A stretch of 14,458 nucleotides of DNA from positions 1 through 14,458 of the forward strand of contig JABDPP010000340.1 in NCBI GenBank assembly GCA_013042765.1. Reading direction: 5' to 3'. Below are positions 1 through 7,002 of this stretch, piece after piece. The notes beneath the pieces were generated by a model that was not told the DNA's origin, ran no database searches, and saw only the letters and a list, made by a program, of their open reading frames with translations. Origin of the DNA: Litoreibacter sp. (GTDB lineage Bacteria > Pseudomonadota > Alphaproteobacteria > Rhodobacterales > Rhodobacteraceae). How positions within the stretch are numbered: position 1 is the first letter of the stretch; each line of letters opens with the position of its first letter. The position numbers were made by a program, and so were the translations under genes.

Positions 1-2
1 GT

Positions 3-491
3 GCAGCCATCTTCTACCAAAAGCACATGTGCCAGCACATGATCGAAGGTTTCCCTACAGACTGGGCCCGGAATTGCACCAATGTGTTCCTGATCCGCCA
101 TCCCGCACGGGTCATCGCCAGTTACAGCGCCAAGCGCGAAGAGCCAACGCTGGAGGATCTTGGCTTCGTTCAGCAGGCACAGCTGTTCGAGAGCCTCGGC
201 GGCGGCATCGTTATCGACAGTACCGACATTCGCGCGGACCCAGAAGCCAAGCTACGCAACCTGTGCAAGGCTCTCTCGATTTCCTTTCAGCCAGAAATGC
301 TCCGCTGGCCCGCCGGCGGCCATCCTCAGGACGGAATCTGGGCTGCTCATTGGTATGATGCGATCCATCGCAGCACCGGGTTTGCGGGCGCAGAAGGGCC
401 GCGACCTGATCTATCGGGAGCAGCAGCAGAGCTCGAAAAACGAGCCCTGCCCTACTACGAGGCTCTGAAAGCCCATAGCTTGAGCGGCTAG
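3..491 (+). CDS. Sulfotransferase-like protein, 3' part (5' end outside window)
   Basis: The frame is already open at the window edge, reading AAIFYQKHMCQHM before the first internal Met at 27, so the true start lies upstream. About 162 codons are visible, ending in TAG at 489-491. The stretch FLIRHPARVIASY (about codons 29-41) fits the RxP..xS signature that binds the 3'-phosphate of PAPS in sulfotransferases, and the FYQKHM segment and the WY near the C-terminus fit that superfamily. The N-terminal P-loop that binds the 5'-phosphosulfate would lie outside the window, so activity cannot be judged. The substrate is unknown. The gene converges on argG with a 40-bp gap holding a GC-rich hairpin. 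Assignment to the P-loop sulfotransferase superfamily is fairly good; anything finer would be a guess. Confidence 0.7.
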   Translation, partial: AAIFYQKHMCQHMIEGFPTDWARNCTNVFLIRHPARVIASYSAKREEPTLEDLGFVQQAQLFESLGGGIVIDSTDIRADPEAKLRNLCKALSISFQPEMLRWPAGGHPQDGIWAAHWYDAIHRSTGFAGAEGPRPDLSGAAAELEKRALPYYEALKAHSLSG

Positions 492-501
492 GTCTTCATT
501 T

Positions 502-524
502 CTCCGGAAGTATCCCCGCCGGAG
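502..524. terminator. Possible bidirectional terminator hairpin between sulfotransferase-like gene and argG
   Basis: Perfect 6-bp inverted repeat CTCCGG (502-507) and CCGGAG (519-524) with an 11-base loop, placed in the 40-bp gap between two convergent stop codons. Position supports a terminator for both genes. There is no clear T-run after it on the plus strand and only a weak one on the minus strand, so it is not a canonical Rho-independent site. Confidence 0.35.
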
Positions 525-531
525 GCACCCG

Positions 532-1755
532 TCACTTCAGACGGCGATCCCGCAGGGCGAGAAGGCGCAAGCGCAATGCATTGAGCTTGATGAACCCGGC
601 TGCATCCTTCTGGTCATAGGCACCCGCATCATCCTCGAAGGTCACGTGTTCCTCGGAATATAGCGAATGCTCCGACCAACGTCCGACTGTACGCGCCAAG
701 CCCTTGTAGAGCTTCAGGCGCACGGTGCCCGTCACGTGTTCCTGGCTCTTGTCGATCAAGGCTTGCAGCATCTCGCGCTCCGGCGAGAACCAGAACCCGT
801 TATAGATCAACTCCGCGTATTGCGGCATGATCTGATCCTTCAGATGCGCCGCGCCGCGATCCAGCGTGATCTGCTCAATACCGCGATGTGCCTCAAGAAG
901 GATGGTACCACCCGGTGTTTCGTAAATGCCGCGCGACTTCATTCCGACAAACCGGCCCTCGACCAGATCGAGCCGACCGATCCCGTGTTTGCCGCCGAGC
1001 TCGTTCAGACGGGTCAACACAGTCGCCGGAGACATTGCCTCGCCGTTGATCGACACGGCGTCGCCTTTCTCAAACCCGATTTCGATAAACTCTGGCTTAT
1101 CAGGGGCATCTTCGGGATGCACCGTTCGCTGGTAGACATAATCGGGCGCGTCATCGGCGGGATCCTCGAGGACCTTCCCCTCGGAGGACGTGTGAAGCAG
1201 GTTCGCATCCACGGAGAACGGCGCCTCGCCGCGTTTGTCCTTGGCAATCGGAATCTGGTTTTGCTCGGCAAACTCGAGCAGCTTGGTGCGGCTGGACAGG
1301 TCCCATTCCCGCCACGGCGCGATCACTTGGATATCGGGGTCGAGCGCATAGGCAGACAACTCAAAGCGAACCTGATCGTTGCCCTTGCCCGTCGCGCCGT
1401 GCGCGACCGCATCTGCGCCAGTGGCTTCTGCAATCTCGATCAGACGTTTGGAGATCAGGGGCCGTGCAATGGACGTGCCCAGCAGGTAAAGCCCTTCATA
1501 GACCGCGTTGGCCCGGAACATCGGGAACACGAAATCTCGAACGAACTCTTCCCGCAGATCCTCGATAAAAATCGAATCCGGCGCAATCCCCAGCATCTCG
1601 GCCTTTGCACGCGCGGGCTCCAATTCTTCGCCTTGCCCAAGATCGGCCGTGAAGGTCACAACCTCGCAGCCATACTCGGTTTGCAGCCATTTCAGGATGA
1701 TCGAGGTATCAAGGCCGCCGGAATAGGCCAGGACGACTTTTTTGGGGGCAGACAT
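532..1755 (-). CDS. argG: Argininosuccinate synthase
   Basis: Joins citrulline and aspartate with ATP to give argininosuccinate, the penultimate step of arginine synthesis, in the cytoplasm. The 407-aa product begins [18 protein letters not shown], with the N-type ATP pyrophosphatase loop SGGLDTS at residues 12-18. Further family motifs are [26 protein letters not shown] and [10 protein letters not shown]. Length matches the usual 400-410 aa. The frame is open 18 codons further upstream, but the ATG at 1755 is preceded by GGAG with an 8-base gap and places the ATP loop at the usual distance from the N-terminus. The gene is transcribed alone, divergently from ilvA, and a hairpin follows its stop. 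Nothing in the protein looks damaged. Confidence 0.97.
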   Translation of the reverse strand: MSAPKKVVLAYSGGLDTSIILKWLQTEYGCEVVTFTADLGQGEELEPARAKAEMLGIAPDSIFIEDLREEFVRDFVFPMFRANAVYEGLYLLGTSIARPLISKRLIEIAEATGADAVAHGATGKGNDQVRFELSAYALDPDIQVIAPWREWDLSSRTKLLEFAEQNQIPIAKDKRGEAPFSVDANLLHTSSEGKVLEDPADDAPDYVYQRTVHPEDAPDKPEFIEIGFEKGDAVSINGEAMSPATVLTRLNELGGKHGIGRLDLVEGRFVGMKSRGIYETPGGTILLEAHRGIEQITLDRGAAHLKDQIMPQYAELIYNGFWFSPEREMLQALIDKSQEHVTGTVRLKLYKGLARTVGRWSEHSLYSEEHVTFEDDAGAYDQKDAAGFIKLNALRLRLLALRDRRLK

Positions 1756-1839
1756 GTGTGCGGCTCCGAATTTGGCTTGGGTTTCGCGCGGCGATACCGT
1801 CTCTGCCACGATTGCGCAAGACCGGGCAGCACTCCGCGA

Positions 1840-1869
1840 TTGACCCGTACCGGGTTTTGAGCCCTTAAT
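1840..1869 (+). promoter_or_regulatory. Candidate ilvA promoter with overlapping inverted repeat
   Basis: TTGACC (1840-1845) is a 5/6 match to a sigma70 -35 box, followed after 18 bases by CTTAAT (1864-1869) as a weaker -10. A perfect inverted repeat ACCCG-TAC-CGGGT (1843-1855) overlaps the -35 end and spacer, where an operator could sit. If correct, transcription would begin only 0-3 bases before the ilvA ATG, which fits the lack of a Shine-Dalgarno sequence. This is pattern reading only; the -10 is poor. Confidence 0.33.
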
Positions 1870-1877
1870 CCGGCGCT

Positions 1878-3125
1878 ATGAGCAGCTTTGAAAATTCCGC
1901 CCGCATGGCGACTGAGAAGATGCGTGCGCTGTTCCCGCCGACGCCATTGCAACGCAATGATTATCTCTCGGAGCTCTACGAGGCAGAAATCTATCTCAAG
2001 CGCGAAGACCTCTCGCCAGTGCGCTCCTACAAGATCCGCGGAGCGTTCAATGCGATGCGCAAGATCCGCGAGACAAAGCCCAACCAGCGCAACTTTGTTT
2101 GCGCGAGCGCCGGCAACCACGCCCAGGGTTTTGCCTATGCATGCCGGCATTTTGACGTACAGGGCGAGATCTTCATGCCAGTTACGACCCCGAAACAGAA
2201 GATCGACAAAACCCGGACATTCGGCGGCGAGAACATCAAGATCCGCCTGACAGGGGACTATTTCGACCAGACGCTGGCCTCAGCCCAAAGCCATTGTCTG
2301 GAAATCGGTGCGCATTTTCTGGCGCCGTTCGATGACCCTGATGTCATCGAGGGGCAGGCATCCGTGGCGGTCGAAATCCTCGATGAACTGCAGACCCCAC
2401 CCGACATAATCGTGCTGCCTGTGGGCGGCGGCGGCCTGTCAGCAGGCGTCACCCGCTATTTCTCGGAGGCCGCTCCGGACACCTCATTCCGGTATATTGA
2501 GCCCGAAGGGGGAGCGAGCCTTACTGCGGCCCTCAAAGCAGGGGAGCCCGTGACGCTGAACCACGTGGATTCCTTCGTCGATGGTGCGGCGGTCGCGCGT
2601 ATAGGCGATCACACCTTCGCTTCTTTGAAAAACATCAATCCCGGCCATGTTCTGACCGCGCCTGAGAACCGTATTTGTGCGACGATGACCAGCTTGCTGA
2701 ACCATGAAGGGATCGTGCTGGAACCGGCGGGGGCACTGGTTCTCGACTCTCTTGATGATCTTGCAGACGAGATCAGGGGGCAGACGGTCGTCTGCGTGAC
2801 CTCCGGCGGCAATTTCGATTTCGAACGCCTGCCCGAGGTCAAGGAGCGCGCGCTGCGCTATTCCGGTGTGAAAAAATACTTCATTCTGCGCATGCCGCAA
2901 CGGCCCGGTGCCTTGAAGGACTTTCTGTCCCTGCTTGGACCGGATGATGATATCGCGCGTTTCGAGTATCTGAAGAAATCCGCGCGCAATTTCGGATCGG
3001 TGCTTATCGGGATCGAAACCAAGAAAGCTGAGTCTTTCGAGACATTATTCAAACGAATGACCGAGGCCGGTTTCGAATTTCGCGATATCACCGATGATGC
3101 CGTTCTGGCCGAATTCCTGATCTAG
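1878..3125 (+). CDS. ilvA: Threonine dehydratase (threonine ammonia-lyase), PLP-dependent
   Basis: Deaminates threonine to 2-oxobutanoate, the entry step of isoleucine synthesis. The 415-aa protein has the PLP-lysine motif SYKIRGAFN (Lys52), the SAGNHAQGFA segment that helps hold substrate and cofactor, and the glycine-rich phosphate-binding loop GGGGLSAG (residues 183-190). The last 80 or so residues (from KKYFILRMPQRPG) form one ACT-like regulatory domain, so isoleucine feedback is plausible. This is the shorter one-domain form rather than the two-domain form of about 514 aa in E. coli. The start at 1878 gives the usual family N-terminus (MRALFPPTPLQ follows closely) but has no clear ribosome-binding site, and the transcript may be leaderless. 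The TAG stop interlocks with the stop of the convergent HPt gene in the four bases CTAG. A catabolic threonine dehydratase is the main alternative but fits the C-terminal domain less well. Confidence 0.94.
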   Translation: MSSFENSARMATEKMRALFPPTPLQRNDYLSELYEAEIYLKREDLSPVRSYKIRGAFNAMRKIRETKPNQRNFVCASAGNHAQGFAYACRHFDVQGEIFMPVTTPKQKIDKTRTFGGENIKIRLTGDYFDQTLASAQSHCLEIGAHFLAPFDDPDVIEGQASVAVEILDELQTPPDIIVLPVGGGGLSAGVTRYFSEAAPDTSFRYIEPEGGASLTAALKAGEPVTLNHVDSFVDGAAVARIGDHTFASLKNINPGHVLTAPENRICATMTSLLNHEGIVLEPAGALVLDSLDDLADEIRGQTVVCVTSGGNFDFERLPEVKERALRYSGVKKYFILRMPQRPGALKDFLSLLGPDDDIARFEYLKKSARNFGSVLIGIETKKAESFETLFKRMTEAGFEFRDITDDAVLAEFLI

Positions 3126-3439
3126 ATCCCCGGCCCCTTCTGTGCGCAGCAGGCTAGAAACTCCGACTTCGAGGATTCATACACACGCCTCAGATCCACC
3201 AGATCCACCGCGCTCGGATCACTTTCCAGCCTGCTGCAAGTTGCCTTGAACGTGTCGAAACCAAGATTCGCCGCGCTGCCTTTCAGGAAATGAAGATCTT
3301 CCTTGAGTTTCGCGACATCATCCCGGTGCAGAGAGCTCAGCCGCTCTTCGACTTCACTCAGAAATAACGAGATGATTTCGTTGAAATCGTCGTCACCAAA
3401 GTCGGATCTGAGTTCCCCAATCCGCACCCAATTCACCAT
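3122..3439 (-). CDS. HPt (histidine phosphotransfer) domain protein
   Basis: A 105-aa protein that is essentially one HPt domain. His50 in HFLKGSAANLGF is the expected phospho-accepting histidine, matching the HxLKGxAxxxG signature, and helical segments lie on either side. Such proteins carry phosphate between a hybrid kinase and a response regulator, but no kinase is present in the window. The ATG at 3439 has GGAG six bases upstream. The gene diverges from the receiver-phosphatase gene at 3577, which is the obvious candidate partner and probably shares the 137-bp control region. Its TAG stop lies inside the same CTAG as the ilvA stop, a 4-bp convergent overlap. Domain assignment is firm from the motif; partnership is inferred from position. 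Confidence 0.85.
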   Translation of the reverse strand: MVNWVRIGELRSDFGDDDFNEIISLFLSEVEERLSSLHRDDVAKLKEDLHFLKGSAANLGFDTFKATCSRLESDPSAVDLVDLRRVYESSKSEFLACCAQKGPGI

Positions 3440-3576
3440 TTGAAACTCCGAGGGAGCAAAAGACCTGCCCCCTCAGTAATCGGGTCTCAATTAACAGAAT
3501 CTTGTCTGACAAAGCCGAAATCCGTCGCATTTTATCGTTTACACCATCTTAAATCGGGTCAGCGACACCCGGGTTC

Positions 3577-4737
3577 ATGGAGGACTTCGGATCAGACCAT
3601 GACGCGACAACTGACTCCCAGATCGGGTGCGTCTCTGAAACCAGATCTCCGACAATCCTGATCGCGGATGACAGTCGTCTCCAGCGCAAGCTTCTGACCA
3701 CATCCCTTAAGAAATGGGGATACAAGGTGATGGAAGCCGGATCAGGTCGCGAAGCGCTCGCGCTGGCAAAGGAGAATGACATCTCGCTAGTCATCAGCGA
3801 CTGGATGATGCCAGGCATGAGCGGCCCGGAGTTTTGCCGGGCTTTTCGTAACCTTGATCGCAGGGGCTACGGCTACTTCGTACTTCTAACAAGCAAGGGA
3901 GAAAGTCAGGAAATCGCGGAGGGGCTGAACTCCGGGGCAGATGATTTTCTGACCAAACCCGTCAATCTCGGGGAGTTGAAGGCCCGGCTGCGCGCTGGCG
4001 AGCGGATTGTGAAAATGCAGGCCCAGCTCGTGGACCAAAACCGGACCGTGAACGAGGCTTTGGACAAGATCCAGATGCTGTATGCAAGCCTCGATCGAGA
4101 TCTAGAGGAGGCAAAAAAGCTTCAGCAGTCACTCCTGCGCGAAACCCATGTCGAGTTTGATCAGGCGTCTGCGTCCTTTCTCCTGCAGCCCAGCGGCCAC
4201 GTCGGAGGGGATCTGGTCGGATACTTCAGACCGAACTCCAGTTCGATCGGCCTTTATTCGCTGGATGTGTCCGGACATGGGGTGACCTCCGCTCTGATGA
4301 CAGCACGCCTTGCGGGACACCTGAGCGGTCGCACGCCAAACCAAAATCTCGCCATTCGAGCCAGTGCAAAGGGCGACCCTGTTGCCCGCGATCCCGCAGA
4401 GACCGCCGCGCTTCTGAACAATCTCCTGCTCGACGAATTTCAGACAGACCATTACTTCACGCTCGCCTTGTGCATTCTGGATTTGCACACAGGGAAAGGT
4501 CGTTTCGTGCAAGCCGGCCATCCGCATCCCCTCCTGAAAAGACCCGGCGCTTTTCCCCGACCCCTCGGCTCCGGCGGGCTGCCCATCGGGCTGGTCGACG
4601 ATCCCGCCCATGAAAGCGTCGAAATACAGATGGAACCGGGCGACCGCCTCCTACTTCATTCGGACGGGATTACCGAGTGCGAAACGGAAGCGGGCACCTT
4701 TTTCGAGGAGGACGGGCTCGCGACTTACCTTGAATAG
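3577..4737 (+). CDS. Receiver-PP2C (SpoIIE/RsbU-type) phosphatase, cut short by an in-frame TAG
   Basis: Residues 25-130 form a response-regulator receiver: acidic pair Asp31/Asp32, phospho-acceptor Asp75 in SDWMMPG, Thr105 and Lys127. Residues about 131-185 are a charged helical linker, likely coiled coil. From about 190 comes a PP2C/SpoIIE phosphatase domain with metal-site motifs GGDLVGYF (Asp212), DVSGHG (Asp230) and HSDGITE (Asp363). The product stops at 386 aa with TAG at 4735-4737, yet the same frame continues 45 codons to TAA at 4873 and encodes the missing end, including FEDDVSALVFDY. Proteins of this kind usually dephosphorylate an anti-anti-sigma factor in a partner switch; the domain order resembles Rhodobacter RbaY as I recall it. 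ATG 3577 is the only start in frame after a TAA at 3550-3552, and its ribosome-binding site is weak. As read, the enzyme lacks its last metal-binding aspartates and may be inactive unless the TAG is an error or is read through. Confidence 0.88.
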   Translation: MEDFGSDHDATTDSQIGCVSETRSPTILIADDSRLQRKLLTTSLKKWGYKVMEAGSGREALALAKENDISLVISDWMMPGMSGPEFCRAFRNLDRRGYGYFVLLTSKGESQEIAEGLNSGADDFLTKPVNLGELKARLRAGERIVKMQAQLVDQNRTVNEALDKIQMLYASLDRDLEEAKKLQQSLLRETHVEFDQASASFLLQPSGHVGGDLVGYFRPNSSSIGLYSLDVSGHGVTSALMTARLAGHLSGRTPNQNLAIRASAKGDPVARDPAETAALLNNLLLDEFQTDHYFTLALCILDLHTGKGRFVQAGHPHPLLKRPGAFPRPLGSGGLPIGLVDDPAHESVEIQMEPGDRLLLHSDGITECETEAGTFFEEDGLATYLE

Positions 4738-4875
4738 AGTTGCTGTCAAAACGGCCCGGACACTCTGACCGGCCTCGTCGAACACCTCCAGAACTTCAGC
4801 GGAAAGCCCGGCTTCGAGGATGACGTCTCCGCGCTTGTATTCGACTATCACGGCCCTCCAACCAATCAGAAATAA
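4738..4875 (+). pseudogene. Detached C-terminal end of the PP2C phosphatase, same frame after the TAG
   Basis: Directly after the TAG at 4735-4737 the same reading frame runs 45 more codons to TAA (4873-4875). It reads SCCQNGPDTLTGLVEHLQNF, then a stretch with FEDDVSALVFDY. This is the expected last helix and last beta-strand of a SpoIIE-type phosphatase; the Asp pair (residues 415-416 if the TAG counts as residue 387) is the family's final conserved metal-ligand motif. No frameshift is needed to join the parts; one base change in the TAG would restore a 432-aa protein. The last 10 bases overlap the end of the convergent Nudix gene. There is no start codon or ribosome-binding site of its own. 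Confidence 0.85.
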
Positions 4876-5312
4876 TGCCGCGACCAACTCCCGAGAAAAT
4901 CGCGATCACCGGTATTCGCCAACAGCTCCATCGCCTCATCCAATGACAGCCAGACCGCAGTGTGCCCGTCCTCCGGCGGTGGCCCGCGTCGCAGCACCGG
5001 ACGCGCGACATATATCTGGCAAAGCTTCTCCGCCCAGAGATCGTATTCCGGCATGTAGGTGAACCGCCTGTAGGCCCCAAGGCGACGCGGGCTGGAAATG
5101 GCCCAGCCGGTTTCTTCGTAAACCTCACGATGCAATGCATTCACCGGGTTTTCCCCCGGATCGATTCCACCGCCGGGCAACTGAAACTCGGGATTGGGCT
5201 TTTCCTGAAACGTGGTGAGTACGCCCGCGCCATCAGACAGGATCGCGTAGCATCCCGGTCGCAGCCGATAGGTTTTCCCGTGCCGAACCGCTTCCCCGTA
5301 ACGTCTGATCAT
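4866..5312 (-). CDS. Nudix hydrolase
   Basis: A 148-aa single-domain Nudix protein. The Nudix box is complete: Gly48, Glu54, then REVYEETGW at residues 62-70, matching GX5EX7REUXEEXGU, so the metal-binding and catalytic residues are present. These enzymes cleave a nucleoside diphosphate joined to another group; the substrate (damaged NTP, ADP-sugar, dinucleoside polyphosphate or other) cannot be read from the sequence. The frame is open 74 codons further upstream, but ATG 5312 is chosen because GGAG lies seven bases before it and the protein then has normal length; the longer form would run into hslO. It diverges from hslO, and a heat-shock-like promoter in the gap faces this gene too. Its 3' end overlaps the original end of the phosphatase gene by 10 bp. 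Confidence 0.88.
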   Translation of the reverse strand: MIRRYGEAVRHGKTYRLRPGCYAILSDGAGVLTTFQEKPNPEFQLPGGGIDPGENPVNALHREVYEETGWAISSPRRLGAYRRFTYMPEYDLWAEKLCQIYVARPVLRRGPPPEDGHTAVWLSLDEAMELLANTGDRDFLGSWSRHYF

Positions 5313-5345
5313 TCTGCATCTCCGCTTTGCATACGGTCCATACCT

Positions 5346-5376
5346 CTTGGTGAACTGATTGCCCCTCCTATATAGA
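5346..5376 (+). promoter_or_regulatory. RpoH (sigma32)-type promoter for hslO
   Basis: CTTG (5346-5349), 17-base spacer, then CCTATATAGA (5367-5376). This closely matches the alphaproteobacterial heat-shock promoter consensus CTTG-N16-17-CYTATNTNNG (only the last G differs). Transcription would begin near 5382, giving a leader of about 30 bases that contains the hslO ribosome-binding site (AAGGA). A heat-shock promoter is expected for Hsp33. The -10 is shared with a mirror promoter on the other strand. Confidence 0.62.
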
Positions 5377-5396
5377 CGCGGTATGTCCAGCCCAAG
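5367..5396 (-). promoter_or_regulatory. Mirror RpoH-type promoter facing the Nudix gene
   Basis: Read on the minus strand: CTTG (5396-5393), 16-base spacer, then TCTATATAGG (5376-5367), nine of ten positions fitting CYTATNTNNG. It uses the same CTATATAG palindrome as the hslO promoter. The start point would be near 5361, about 50 bases before the Nudix ATG at 5312. Sequence match only; the symmetry of the -10 makes part of the match automatic, but the second CTTG at the right distance is not. Confidence 0.5.
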
Positions 5397-5411
5397 GCTT
5401 AAGGAACTCTC

Positions 5412-6416
5412 ATGACACTCGGACAAAAAATAGCGTGGGACGACACGGTCCTGCCTTTTCAGCTTGATCTTGCCGATATCCGCGGGCGCATTGCGCGGCT
5501 CGACGGGGTGCTGGATCAGGTGCTGGCACAGCACAACTATCCGGCCGTTGTAGAGGCGATGGTGGCCGAGGCAGCCCTGCTGACCGCGCTGATCGGACAG
5601 ACTATTAAGCTTAGGTGGAAACTGTCATTGCAGATCCGCGGCGATGGACCATTGCGCCTGATCGCTACCGACTATTACGGCCCCACCGATGATGGAGAGC
5701 CGGCACGCTTGCGGGCCTATGCCAGCTTCGATGAAGAAAAACTGGATCCGTCCGGCATTCCCTTTACCCAAATCGGCAAGGGTTTCTTCGCGATCCTGAT
5801 TGATCAGGGTAATGACATGACCCCGTATCAGGGGATTACACCACTTGCTGGCGGCAGCCTGTCTCACTGCGCCGAAACCTATTTCGCGCAATCCGAACAG
5901 CTACCGACCCGCTTTGCGCTGACCTATGGCCAGAACCAGGAGCCCGGTGCCCCGATCAGTTGGCGCGCCGGTGGCGTCATGCTGCAGCATATGCCGAAGG
6001 CGTCGCCTCTGATGGGCGGTGAAGGCGGCAGTGGCGAGGACGGTTTGCTGAACGCGGCGGACATTCTGGACGGCGATGCTTCTGAGAACTGGAACCGCGC
6101 AAATGTTCTGCTGAATACGGTTGAGGAGCTTGAGCTGATCGGCCCGAGCGTTGCGCCGACCGATCTTCTGGTGCGGCTGTTTCATGAGGAACGCCCGGTT
6201 GTCTTTGATGCGCAGCCGGTGAAATTCGGCTGCACCTGCTCGGAAGACAAGGTCCGCCAAAGCATGTCGATTTATTCGGCACGCGATATCGGGCACATGA
6301 CCAAGGATGACGGAACCCTTACGGCGGACTGCCAGTTCTGCGGAGCGCATTATGTGATGGATCCCACGACACTCGGGTTCGAAGCCGAGGGCACCGATGG
6401 CGATGTCGCGATATAG
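5412..6416 (+). CDS. hslO: Hsp33 redox-regulated molecular chaperone
   Basis: A 334-aa Hsp33. Under oxidative plus heat stress the zinc-binding cysteines form disulfides and the protein becomes an ATP-independent holdase that protects unfolding proteins in the cytoplasm. The C-terminal redox switch is intact: Cys274-x-Cys276, 30 residues, then Cys307-xx-Cys310. The N-terminal part carries Hsp33 features such as RGDGPLRLIATDYYG and the PYQGITPL segment. Length is somewhat above the 290-300 aa of enteric homologues, mainly at the N-terminus. ATG 5412 has AGGA six bases upstream. A heat-shock-type promoter lies at 5346-5376. The stop overlaps the next gene by 20 bp, so the two are probably translated together. 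Confidence 0.95.
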   Translation: MTLGQKIAWDDTVLPFQLDLADIRGRIARLDGVLDQVLAQHNYPAVVEAMVAEAALLTALIGQTIKLRWKLSLQIRGDGPLRLIATDYYGPTDDGEPARLRAYASFDEEKLDPSGIPFTQIGKGFFAILIDQGNDMTPYQGITPLAGGSLSHCAETYFAQSEQLPTRFALTYGQNQEPGAPISWRAGGVMLQHMPKASPLMGGEGGSGEDGLLNAADILDGDASENWNRANVLLNTVEELELIGPSVAPTDLLVRLFHEERPVVFDAQPVKFGCTCSEDKVRQSMSIYSARDIGHMTKDDGTLTADCQFCGAHYVMDPTTLGFEAEGTDGDVAI

Positions 6417-7002
6417 TCTAGAAAAAATCGAAGCGGCGCTCGGGCAACCGGCCGCCCCTTCGTCCGACTTTGACCTGAACCCGAACGTGAACCTGCCAGA
6501 AGGGCGGGTCCTGCGGGACGCAGCCGTCCTCATCCCGATTTACGAGAAGCGGGGGGAACTGCGCCTGATCCTGACCAAGCGCTCCTCCGCCTTGAAGCAT
6601 CATCCCGGGCAGATTGCCTTTCCCGGCGGCAAGCGCGACGAGGCCGATGCATCGCTCTCAGATGCCGCCCTGCGAGAAGCCCATGAGGAAATCGGGCTGC
6701 CGAAACACTCCGCCACACTGTTGGGCAACTTGGCCAGCCATGAAACCGTCACCGGATTTCAGGTCACGCCCTTCATCGCGCATATCTCTCAGCCCTTCAC
6801 CCCGACCCCGGAGCAGGGCGAAGTGGCCGAGGTGTTTTCCGTCCCCTTTGATCACGTCTTGGAACCCTCGAATTTTGCCATTCAAGGACGGCGCTGGCGG
6901 GGCGAGACACGGTATTATTACACCGTTCCTTACGGGCCCTATTTTATCTGGGGTGCGACGGCCCGCATGTTGCGCTCGCTTGCTGATCAGGTTGCATTAT
7001 GA
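6397..7002 (+). CDS. Nudix hydrolase, CoA pyrophosphatase type
   Basis: A 201-aa protein with the signature of CoA diphosphatases (NudL/PCD1 group): LTKRSSALKHHPGQIAFPGG at residues 59-78, followed by the Nudix helix REAHEEIGL (93-101). As in other members of this group, the usual Glu of the GX5E part is replaced by a D/A-rich stretch, so this is not a defect. The expected reaction is splitting CoA, oxidised CoA or acyl-CoA into 3',5'-ADP and (acyl)phosphopantetheine. The gene starts inside hslO (20-bp overlap) with GAGG just upstream of ATG 6397; a second in-frame ATG at 6403 is also possible. Its end overlaps the cca start in the four bases ATGA, so hslO, this gene and cca look like one coupled operon. 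Family is firm, true substrate inferred. Confidence 0.9.
   Translation: MAMSRYSLEKIEAALGQPAAPSSDFDLNPNVNLPEGRVLRDAAVLIPIYEKRGELRLILTKRSSALKHHPGQIAFPGGKRDEADASLSDAALREAHEEIGLPKHSATLLGNLASHETVTGFQVTPFIAHISQPFTPTPEQGEVAEVFSVPFDHVLEPSNFAIQGRRWRGETRYYYTVPYGPYFIWGATARMLRSLADQVAL

Noticed and set aside
1756..1809. Upstream argG start at 1809
   Set aside because: It would add 18 residues before the usual [14 protein letters not shown] start, and the GGAG before 1755 supports the inner ATG.
667..1860. 397-codon open frame on the plus strand opposite argG
   Set aside because: It mirrors the strongly supported argG frame; its translation is rich in Arg, His and Leu with no family motif, typical of an antisense shadow in GC-rich DNA.
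1756..1877. Riboswitch, T-box or leader-peptide attenuator in the argG-ilvA gap
   Set aside because: The gap is only 122 bp, and I see no tandem Ile/Val/Leu or Arg codons in a short frame and no terminator-antiterminator pair.
4735..4740. Frameshift instead of nonsense mutation in the phosphatase
   Set aside because: The downstream conserved residues are in the same frame as the upstream part, so no insertion or deletion is needed.
5313..5534. Longer N-terminus for the Nudix gene at 4866-5312
   Set aside because: The extension would cover the hslO start and promoter, reads as Arg/Ser-rich noise, and ATG 5312 has a good ribosome-binding site.
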